Source of the DNA: CAZHGD01 sp964531735
GTDB lineage: Bacteria; Armatimonadota; UBA10988
Direction: 5' to 3'
Assembly: GCA_964531735.1 (NCBI GenBank)
Contig: CAZHGD010000057.1
Span: 1-40,108 of the forward strand
Length of the DNA: 40,108 bases
In this document: positions 17,065 through 24,255 of the stretch, one piece after another
Position numbering within the stretch: position 1 is the stretch's first letter
Layout of the letters: the number at the start of each line of letters is the position of its first letter
Notes under the pieces: generated by a model
The model's database searches: none
What the model was told of the DNA's origin: nothing
What the model saw: the letters and a program-made list of their open reading frames with translations, nothing else
Program-made: the position numbers and the translations under genes

Positions 17065-19128
17065 CTAGAAGTCGAACTGGTCCACGTTCTGCTGGTTGAA
17101 CACGAACGGCTTGCCCAGTAGCACCTCGCTGCCGCTGATCTCGATGTTGCCCAGCGAGCCGGCGGCGAACGCCTTGGCGCCCGGTTTGAGCGTGCCGTCC
17201 ACCAGCGCCTTGGCGGCCTGGACCGTCAGATAGCCCAGGTCCCAGGTCTTCCACAGGACGATGCAGTCGATGACGCCGCTGTGAATGTACGGCTTGCACA
17301 TGTTGGGCAATGACAGCCCGACCACCTTGACGTCGTCGCGCCCGGCCTGCTTCACCGCTTCGGCCGCGCCCGGCACCGCCGGCGCCGAGATGGCCATGAC
17401 CAGCTTGACCTCGGGATACGCCTTGAGCACGTTCTTGGTCTCGTCCATGGCCCGGTCGAGCAGGTCCTCGCCCGGCTTGATGACCGCCAGTTCGAGACCG
17501 GGGTACTTCTCCAGCCGCCGCTTGATGTGCTTGATCCACTCGTTCTGGTTGGCGGCGGTCAAGGTCGAGGTGATGATGGCGAACTGGCCCTTGCCGCCCA
17601 GCACGCGCGCCGCTTCGTCGGTGAGCGTGAAACCGATGCCTTCGGGCGTGGCCTGGTTGATCAGCACGTCACGCGCGTCCTCCTTGGCGTCGGCGTCCCA
17701 GGTGACCACCTTGATGCCTTTGGCGCGCGCCTTGCGCAGCACGGTCGAGATGGCCTCGGGGTTCTGCACGCTGACCGCCACGGCGTCGACGCCTTTGGTG
17801 ATCCAGGCTTCGACCACTTCGTTCTGCTTCGCCGCGTCGGTCTCGGTCGGGCCGTCCCACAGCAATTCGACGCCCAGTTCCTGAGCCGCCTTCTCGGCGC
17901 CCTCGCGGCAGGACACGAAGTAGGGGTCGCCCTTGCTCTTCGGCATCATGGCCACCACCGGGCGCTTACCGGGCGCGGCGGCCGGCGCCGAGGCCGGTGC
18001 CGCCTGCGGGGCCACCGTGGCCGCCGGCGTGACCCGGCCGGACAGCCGGCTGACCAGCGACCAGTTGCTGCCTGCCACCAGCGCGGCGCAGGCCACCATG
18101 GTGGCGCAGAGCGCGGCCACTTGCGAATTCTTCATTTCCATCTCCACCGCCGCCTCGGACACCGGTCCGGCCGGCGCCGACAGCCAGCGTTGCGCCCCGA
18201 TCGCGCCCAGCAACAGCAAGCCCACCAGAATGCCCGACAACTCCGCGGGCAGACCCGACAGCCGCAAGCCGTTCTCGAGCACCGTGATGCTCAGCAGGCC
18301 GAGGAACGTGCCCAGAACGGTGCCACGCCCGCCCTCAATCGAGGTGCCGCCCAGCACGGCCGCGGTGATCGCCAGCAACTCGTAGCCCTGACCCGCGTCG
18401 GCCTTGGCCTGGCCCAGTCGAGCCACGTAGACGAGCGTGGCCAGGGCGGTGACCAGGCCGCAGAGCACGTACACCAGCGCCACGTTGCGCGCCGTCGGCA
18501 CACCGGCATGACGGGCCGCACCGGGTGAGTGCCCAATGGCGAACAAGGTGCGGCCGAACGCGGTGCGGTGCAGCAGCACCGCATAGGCGGCCACCACCAG
18601 CGCGAACAGCGGCAACTGCGCCGGTACCACGCCGCCGACGTAGCCCTGCCCCAGCCACAGGAAGCGCGGCGGCAGGTCGGTGTAGTTGGCAATGGCACCG
18701 GTGGCGCCTTCGGCCAGGCCGCGGTAGAGCGACCAGGTAGCCAGCGTGACGATCAGCGGTGGCACCCGCAGGCGCGTGATCAGCCAACCGTTGAGGCCGC
18801 CGGCCAGCGCGCCGACGGCCAAGGTCACCAGCGCCGCGAGGTGCCACGGCCAGTGGCAGGCCACGCACAGCCAGCCGAACACCACGGCCGACAGGCCCAT
18901 GAGTGAGCCGACCGACAGGTCGATCCCGCCGGTGACGATCACCGCGGTCAGCGCCACGGCCAGCAGGCCGACCTCGACGCCGAGCCGTACCACCTCGAAC
19001 GCGTTGGTGCGACTGAGGAAGCGGTCGCCCAGCAGCCCGAAGACAGCCACCTCGACGGCGAGCAAGACCAGCAGCACACCTTCACCGTTGGCCAGCCACC
19101 GTCGGCTGGGGCGCCGGGCGTCACTCAT
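17065..19128 (-). CDS. Fused sugar ABC permease and substrate-binding protein (CUT2, rhamnose/AI-2 type)
   Basis: This single 687-codon frame joins two importer components. Residues 1-325 are an RbsC-like permease with VIVTGGIDLSVGSLMGLS, GGLNGWLITRLRVPPLIVTL and LGGTSIEGGRGTVLGT. Residues 330-360 form a new hydrophobic segment (MKNSQVAALCATMVACAALVAG), followed by an Ala/Pro-rich linker and a periplasmic binding domain from about residue 388. That domain has VVAMMPKSKGDPYFVSCREG, LLWDGPTETDAAKQNEVVEA, GIKVVTWDADA and TLTAANQNEWIKHIK, resembling RhaS/LsrB binding proteins. The extra hydrophobic segment would carry the binding domain across the membrane. An internal GGAG lies 6 nt before Met-332, so a separate binding protein may also be made. 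It overlaps the partner permease gene by 8 nt. Confidence 0.9.
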   Translation of the reverse strand: MSDARRPSRRWLANGEGVLLVLLAVEVAVFGLLGDRFLSRTNAFEVVRLGVEVGLLAVALTAVIVTGGIDLSVGSLMGLSAVVFGWLCVACHWPWHLAALVTLAVGALAGGLNGWLITRLRVPPLIVTLATWSLYRGLAEGATGAIANYTDLPPRFLWLGQGYVGGVVPAQLPLFALVVAAYAVLLHRTAFGRTLFAIGHSPGAARHAGVPTARNVALVYVLCGLVTALATLVYVARLGQAKADAGQGYELLAITAAVLGGTSIEGGRGTVLGTFLGLLSITVLENGLRLSGLPAELSGILVGLLLLGAIGAQRWLSAPAGPVSEAAVEMEMKNSQVAALCATMVACAALVAGSNWSLVSRLSGRVTPAATVAPQAAPASAPAAAPGKRPVVAMMPKSKGDPYFVSCREGAEKAAQELGVELLWDGPTETDAAKQNEVVEAWITKGVDAVAVSVQNPEAISTVLRKARAKGIKVVTWDADAKEDARDVLINQATPEGIGFTLTDEAARVLGGKGQFAIITSTLTAANQNEWIKHIKRRLEKYPGLELAVIKPGEDLLDRAMDETKNVLKAYPEVKLVMAISAPAVPGAAEAVKQAGRDDVKVVGLSLPNMCKPYIHSGVIDCIVLWKTWDLGYLTVQAAKALVDGTLKPGAKAFAAGSLGNIEISGSEVLLGKPFVFNQQNVDQFDF
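18133..18148 (-). promoter_or_regulatory. Possible internal ribosome-binding site and start for the free binding protein
   Basis: Within the fused frame GGTGGAG (18148-18142) lies 6 nt before ATG 18135-18133 (Met-332), which begins a textbook signal peptide. This would allow a free periplasmic binding protein from the same mRNA in addition to, or instead of, the fusion. Confidence 0.45.
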
Positions 19129-20077
19129 CGCGGCCGGCCTCCTTGCGGCCCGAGACCGCGTCGAGCGCCACGGCCGCCAGGATCAGGGCGCCTTGCAGCG
19201 CTCGCTCCCAGGCCGGATTGACGTGCAGGAAAGTCAGCACCGTGCCGACGGTGCCCAGCAAGGCTACACCGGCCAGCGTGCCCCACAAGCCGCCGCGCCC
19301 GCCCAGCACCGAGGTGCCGCCGACCACCACCGCGGCGATGACGCGCATCTCCAGGCCCAGCCCGGCGTTCGGCTGCACCGCCTGGAACCGCGTGGCATTC
19401 AGCACCGCCGCCAGCCCGCCGAGCGCGCCCAGCACCACGAAGGCCCCGGTCACCACGCGGCCGGGCGGCAGGCCGACCAGGCGTGCGGACTCGGGATCGC
19501 TGCCCACGGCGTAGAGCGCGCGGCCCGCGGCGACCTGGGCCAGTGCCCACACCGCCAGCGCGAAGACCAACGTGGTCAGCAGCAGCAGCACCGCGGTACC
19601 GCCAGCCTGGCCGAGACCGAGCCACTGGAAGCCGGCCGGCAGATCGCGCACCCAGGCGCCCTCGGTGGACCAGCGAATGGCCGCGCGCCAGCCGACCATC
19701 GTGGCCAGCGTGACGATGATGGACGGGATACGGCAGACGGTCACCAGCCAGCCGTTCAGCCCGCCGAGCAGCGCGCCGCACGCCGGCCCGACCAGCAGCA
19801 GCAGCGGCGTCGGCAGACCAGCCTTGGCCAGCCAGCCGCAGACCAGCGCGATCAGCGCCAGTTGCGAGCCGATAGAGATGTCGATCTCGCGGGTCAGCAG
19901 GACCATGGTCATGCCGATGGCCGGCAGCAGGATGATGGCGTTGCTGACCAGCAGATCGCGCGCGTTGCCGACACTGTAGAACGCCGGTGCAACCACGGCG
20001 ACCAGCACCAGCAGCGCTGCGAAAGCGGCCACCACCGACAGCTCACGACGGTAGCGGGCCAGCGAGGCGGCGCTCAT
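19121..20077 (-). CDS. Sugar ABC transporter permease (CUT2, RbsC/RhaP-like)
   Basis: This 318-residue inner-membrane permease has about 8-10 hydrophobic segments and the family motifs LTREIDISIGSQLALIALV, GGLNGWLVTVCRIPSIIVTL and VVGGTSVLGGRGGLWGTLAG. It pairs with the permease half of the neighbouring fused gene to form the translocation pore, as in importers with two different permeases (RhaPQ, LsrCD). It lies between the ATPase and the fused gene, with a 4-nt overlap (ATGA) upstream and an 8-nt overlap downstream, so all three are translationally coupled. Confidence 0.93.
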   Translation of the reverse strand: MSAASLARYRRELSVVAAFAALLVLVAVVAPAFYSVGNARDLLVSNAIILLPAIGMTMVLLTREIDISIGSQLALIALVCGWLAKAGLPTPLLLLVGPACGALLGGLNGWLVTVCRIPSIIVTLATMVGWRAAIRWSTEGAWVRDLPAGFQWLGLGQAGGTAVLLLLTTLVFALAVWALAQVAAGRALYAVGSDPESARLVGLPPGRVVTGAFVVLGALGGLAAVLNATRFQAVQPNAGLGLEMRVIAAVVVGGTSVLGGRGGLWGTLAGVALLGTVGTVLTFLHVNPAWERALQGALILAAVALDAVSGRKEAGRDE

Positions 20078-21570
20078 GCGGCCACCTCCTGGCCGAACGC
20101 CAAGGCCAGCACGCGCTCGGGCGTCGCTACGGCGCGGTCCAGCAGGGCCGCCGGGCGGCCGCCGCGCATGACCAGCACGCGGTCGGCCAGACCGAGCACC
20201 TCCGCCATCTCCGACGACACCACAATCAGCGCGCAGCCGGCTTCGGCCAGTTGCGAAAGCAACTGATGGATCTCGGCCTTGGCACCGACATCGACGCCCT
20301 GGGTCGGCTCATCGACCAGGATCACCTGCGGCCCGGTGACCAGCCCGCGCGCCAACGCCACCTTCTGCTGGTTGCCACCGGACAGGTTGCCCACCGGCGC
20401 GTCGAGCGACGGCGTCTTGACCGCCAGGCGCGCAGCCAGCTCCGCGGTGGCCTCGTGTTCGGCGGCGCGGTTCAGCAGGCCATGGCGACGCAGGTGGGCC
20501 AGGTGCGCGAGGGTGGTGTTCTCGATGACCGACATGGCGCCGATGACGCCGTGGCGGCGCCGGTCTTCGGGCACCATGGCGAAGCCCAAGGCCATCGCCC
20601 CAGCCACGGAGTCGACCGCCACTGGCCGCCCGCGCCAGACGATCTGGCCGCTGGTGGCCGGGGTCAGGCCGAACAGGGCCCGCACCAGCTCGCTGCGGCC
20701 CGAGCCGACGAGCCCGGCCAGACCGAGGATCTCGCCGGCGCGGAGGTCGAAGCTGACGCCCGCCAGCCCGGCGGGCTCGCAAGCCAGGTCGCGCACGCTC
20801 AGCAGCACGTCGCCCAGGGCGGTCTGCCGCGCCGGGTACTCGCTGCCCAGATCGCGGCCGACCATGAGGCGGATCAGCTCGCCGGTGTCCAGCTCGGCCC
20901 ACGGCCGGGTGGCCACGCTGCGGCCGTCGCGGAGCACCGTGACCCGGTCAGCCAGAACCGGCAGCTCCTCAAGGCGGTGGGTGATGTAGATCACGCCGGC
21001 GCCGCGCTCGCGGAGCGTTCGGACCACCTCGTGCAGCCGCGCCACCTCTGGGCTGGGCAGGCAGGCCGTCGGCTCGTCGAGGATGAACACGCGCGCCTCG
21101 GCGCTGATGGCGCGCGCCAGCGCCACCAGGTGCCGCTGAGCCACGGACAACTCGGCCACCGGCGCGTCCACCGGCAGGTCGGCGCCCAGAACCTGCAACA
21201 CCTCGACGGCGCGTCGCCGGCGCTCACGGTGGTCCACCCGACGCCACAGCCGCGGCGGTTCGAGGCCGAGGGCCAGGTTCTCCGCCACCGACAGGGCGCC
21301 GAACAGGGCCGGGTGCTGGTGGATGACCGCGATGCCTTGCTGCTGCGCCAGAGCCGGGTCCAAGGCGCGATAGGTGGCGTCGCCCACCTCGATGTGGCCG
21401 GAATCGGGTTCGGCGGCCCCGCAGAGCAGCCGGATGAGCGTCGACTTGCCCGCGCCGTTCTCGCCGACGAGCGCGTGGACTTCGCCGGCGCGCAGGTCGA
21501 AATCGACGCCGGCCAGCGCCTGGACGCCGGGATAGCCTTTGGTCAGCCCCACCGCCCGCAACAGCTCCAT
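20074..21570 (-). CDS. Sugar ABC transporter ATP-binding protein with two ATPase domains (CUT2, RbsA/RhaT-like)
   Basis: This 498-residue protein energises the importer. Domain 1 has Walker A GENGAGKST (residues 36-44), signature LSVAQRHLVALARAI and Walker B RVFILDEPTACL. Domain 2 has a degenerate Walker A, GLVGSGRSE, without the lysine, but an intact signature LSGGNQQKVALARGL and VILVDEPTQGVDVGAK. This asymmetry is normal for CUT2 ATPases. It is the first gene of the transporter operon. Its promoter should lie in the 177-nt gap shared with the divergent response regulator; I see no convincing hexamer pair there. The substrate is inferred to be rhamnose, AI-2 or a similar sugar from the binding domain. 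Confidence 0.95.
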   Translation of the reverse strand: MELLRAVGLTKGYPGVQALAGVDFDLRAGEVHALVGENGAGKSTLIRLLCGAAEPDSGHIEVGDATYRALDPALAQQQGIAVIHQHPALFGALSVAENLALGLEPPRLWRRVDHRERRRRAVEVLQVLGADLPVDAPVAELSVAQRHLVALARAISAEARVFILDEPTACLPSPEVARLHEVVRTLRERGAGVIYITHRLEELPVLADRVTVLRDGRSVATRPWAELDTGELIRLMVGRDLGSEYPARQTALGDVLLSVRDLACEPAGLAGVSFDLRAGEILGLAGLVGSGRSELVRALFGLTPATSGQIVWRGRPVAVDSVAGAMALGFAMVPEDRRRHGVIGAMSVIENTTLAHLAHLRRHGLLNRAAEHEATAELAARLAVKTPSLDAPVGNLSGGNQQKVALARGLVTGPQVILVDEPTQGVDVGAKAEIHQLLSQLAEAGCALIVVSSEMAEVLGLADRVLVMRGGRPAALLDRAVATPERVLALAFGQEVAA

Positions 21571-21747
21571 CGGCGGCCATTCTCCCGAGTGGTGTACAGG
21601 TAGCCCAGTTTGCCCTCGCCGTCAACCGCGCCCGGCGCCGCCGACCTCGCCGAGTCGCCCACCGCGTAACGGCCCGCTAACGGTACACTAATACCGAACT
21701 GGTTGGCTATACCTGGGCTCGCGAGCACGGGCAAGGGAGACGAGCCG

Positions 21748-22434
21748 ATGGCGCGCTACCAGGTGCTGGTGGTTGAGGACGAAGAGGACATCCTGGAGCT
21801 GATCCGCTACAACCTCGCCAAGGAAGGCTATGCGGTCGAGGGCGTGATGTCGGGCGAGGAGGCGCTGAGCATCGCGCGGGTGCGCCCGCCGGATCTGGTG
21901 CTGCTCGACCTGATGCTGCCCGGCATCGACGGTCTGGAGGTCTGCCGCATCCTCAAGCGCGACCCGCAGACCAACGGCATCCCGGTGATCATGATCACCG
22001 CGCGCGGCGAGGAGCTGGATGTGGTCACCGGCCTCGAGGTGGGCGCCGACGACTACCTCACCAAGCCGTTCAGCCAGCGCGTCCTGGCCGCCCGCGTGCG
22101 CACGGTGCTGCGGCGCGCCAAGGCCGTGCTGGTCGACGAGACCGCCGCCATCCGGTTCGACGACCTGCTGATCGAGCCGGGCCGCCATGAGGTGCTGGTC
22201 GCGGGGCAAGTGGTCGAACTCACCTACACCGAGTTCCGCGTCCTGCACCTCCTGGCGCGACGGCCCGGCTGGGTGTTCACCCGCTCCCAGATCGTCGAGA
22301 CCGTCCGCGGCGAGGACTACCCCGTGACCGACCGCTCGGTCGATGTCCATATGGTGGCCTTGCGGCGCAAACTCGGTCCGGCCGGCGACCGGCTGGAAAC
22401 CGTCCGCGGGGTCGGCTACCGCTTCAGGGACTGA
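21748..22434 (+). CDS. PhoB/OmpR-family response regulator
   Basis: The 228-residue protein has a receiver domain with acidic pocket VVEDEED (residues 8-14), phospho-acceptor Asp-54 in VLLDLMLPGIDG, the Thr of IMITARG and Lys-106 in DDYLTKPF. A winged-helix DNA-binding domain follows, with VELTYTEFRVLHLLARRPG and DRSVDVHMVALRRKLG. The start MARYQVLVVED (ATG 21748) follows GGGAG. The histidine kinase gene starts 4 nt after the stop. It resembles PhoB, but no phosphate-transport genes are near, so the signal need not be phosphate. Confidence 0.95.
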   Translation: MARYQVLVVEDEEDILELIRYNLAKEGYAVEGVMSGEEALSIARVRPPDLVLLDLMLPGIDGLEVCRILKRDPQTNGIPVIMITARGEELDVVTGLEVGADDYLTKPFSQRVLAARVRTVLRRAKAVLVDETAAIRFDDLLIEPGRHEVLVAGQVVELTYTEFRVLHLLARRPGWVFTRSQIVETVRGEDYPVTDRSVDVHMVALRRKLGPAGDRLETVRGVGYRFRD

Positions 22435-22438
22435 GCCT

Positions 22439-24202
22439 ATGCGCCCCCAACGACTGGTCTGGCAACTGCTACCGAGCTACCTGGTGGTGGCCCTGATCCC
22501 GCTGGTGGCGGCGCTGTTCTACTCCAGCGCCGTGGTGCTCCGCTTCTACGAAGAGCACGCCGCGCCCGATGTGGAAGCCCGGTTGCACAGCCTGCAGGCG
22601 CCGCTGCTGGCGGCGCTGCGGCAGCCGGCCGAACTGGCGGCGCGGTGCCGCCAGTACAGCGCCCACGAATCGCTCCGCCTGACGGTGGTCGGTCCGGCCG
22701 GGCAGGTGCTGGCCGAATCGGACACCGATCCCGAGCACATGGGCAACCACGCCGACCGGCCCGAAGTGGCGGCGGCGCTGCAAGGACGCACCGGCTGGCA
22801 GGTCCGCCGCAGTCACACGCTGGGCGTCGACCTGCTCTATGTGGCGGTGCCCCTGCTCGACCGTGGCCAGGTGCTCGCCGTCCTCCGCGCCGCCAAGCCG
22901 ATGGCGCCGTTGACCTTGTCGCTGCGCAGCGTCCGCTGGCGGTTCGCCGGCTTCGCGCTGCTGATGGGTGCGGTGGCGCTGCTCTGCGGCGTGGTGCTGG
23001 CCCGCCGCCTGACCGGGCCGCTGGAGGCCATGCGGGCCATGGCCGAAGCGTTCTCGCGCGGCGACTTCGCGCACCGCGTACCGCCGGCCGAGAGCGCCGA
23101 GCTGTCGGCGCTGGCCGGCGCTCTCAACGACATGGCCGCGCAGCTCGACGAGCGCATGAGCACCGTCATCGCGCAGCGCAACGAACTGGAAGCGGTGCTG
23201 ACCAGCATGGTCGAAGGGGTCATCGCGGTCGACGCCGGCGAGCGCCTGCTGCGCGTCAATCGCGCCGCCGCGCAGTGGTTCGGGCTCGACCCGGCGGCCG
23301 TGCCCGGCCGCACCATCTACGAAGCCATCCGCAACGTCGAGTTGCAGCGCTTCGTCCGCCGCATCCTGGCCAGCGGCGAGCCGGTCGATGGCGAGATCAC
23401 CGTCCACGGCACCGACGACGTACACCTGACCGCCACCGGCACCCGCCTGCGGAACCGCGCCGACGAGGTCATGGGCGTGCTCATCGTGCTCAACGACGAG
23501 ACCCGCCTGCGCCGCCTCGAAAGCGTGCGGCGCGACTTCGTCGCCAACGTCTCCCACGAACTGAAGACGCCGGTCACCTCCATCAAGGGCTTCGCCGAGA
23601 CACTCCTGGACGGCACCGAGCACGCCCCCGAGGACCGCGACCGCTTCCTCGGCATCATCCTGCGCCAGTCAGAACGGCTGCACGCCATCATCGAGGACCT
23701 GCTGACGCTGTCCCGCATCGAGCGCGACGCCGAGCGGCAGGAGATCCAGTTGGACGAGACGCCCATTGACCAGGTGCTCCAATCGGCCGTGCAATCCTGC
23801 GAGCTGGCCGCCGCCGAGAAGGGCATCGCGGTCCGGCTCCAGGCGACGCCGCTCACTTGGCTGGCCAACGCCGCGCTGCTCGAGGAGGCCGTGGTCAACC
23901 TGCTCGACAACGCCATCAAGTACAGTCCGACCGGGGCCACCGTCGAGGTGGCGACCGAGGAGGGCGAGCACGCCCTGAGCCTGGTGGTGCGCGACCACGG
24001 CGCCGGCATCGCGCCGGAGCACCTGGCACGGCTGTTCGAGCGGTTCTACCGCGTGGACAAGGCCCGCAGCCGGAAACTCGGCGGCACCGGCCTGGGCCTG
24101 GCCATCGTCAAGCACATTGTCGCCGCGCACGGCGGGCGGGTCGAGGTGACGAGCGTCGTCGGTCAGGGCAGCACCTTCACCATTCTGCTGCCGCGCGCGT
24201 GA
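22439..24202 (+). CDS. PhoR-like membrane sensor histidine kinase
   Basis: The 587-residue kinase has TM1 at about 13-35, an extracytoplasmic sensor segment at 36-165, TM2 at about 167-187, HAMP at 188-240 and a PAS domain at about 245-355. The HisKA domain carries phospho-acceptor His-373 in DFVANVSHELKTPVTSIKGF. HATPase_c follows, with N-box NLLDNAIKYSPTG, G1 VRDHGAGIAPEH, F-box RLFERFYRV and G2 LGGTGLGLAIVKH. The order matches PhoR/WalK-type kinases. The start MRPQRLVWQLLPSY is 4 nt after the response regulator stop. The partner is clear; the stimulus is unknown. Confidence 0.95.
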   Translation: MRPQRLVWQLLPSYLVVALIPLVAALFYSSAVVLRFYEEHAAPDVEARLHSLQAPLLAALRQPAELAARCRQYSAHESLRLTVVGPAGQVLAESDTDPEHMGNHADRPEVAAALQGRTGWQVRRSHTLGVDLLYVAVPLLDRGQVLAVLRAAKPMAPLTLSLRSVRWRFAGFALLMGAVALLCGVVLARRLTGPLEAMRAMAEAFSRGDFAHRVPPAESAELSALAGALNDMAAQLDERMSTVIAQRNELEAVLTSMVEGVIAVDAGERLLRVNRAAAQWFGLDPAAVPGRTIYEAIRNVELQRFVRRILASGEPVDGEITVHGTDDVHLTATGTRLRNRADEVMGVLIVLNDETRLRRLESVRRDFVANVSHELKTPVTSIKGFAETLLDGTEHAPEDRDRFLGIILRQSERLHAIIEDLLTLSRIERDAERQEIQLDETPIDQVLQSAVQSCELAAAEKGIAVRLQATPLTWLANAALLEEAVVNLLDNAIKYSPTGATVEVATEEGEHALSLVVRDHGAGIAPEHLARLFERFYRVDKARSRKLGGTGLGLAIVKHIVAAHGGRVEVTSVVGQGSTFTILLPRA

Positions 24203-24255
24203 CCCGCGGCAGGAGCGCGCGTGGCGGGCGTCGAACTGCCGGTCGGAGATCCGCC

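Noticed and set aside
15719..17539. 606-codon minus-strand open frame across cstA start, the NHL gene and the transporter
   Set aside because: It overlaps three supported genes in other frames and shows only low-complexity Gly/Arg/Asp-rich translation.
21571..21747. Pho-box or clear promoter between the importer ATPase and the response regulator
   Set aside because: No repeated CTGTCA-like half-sites and no hexamer pair of acceptable quality on either strand.
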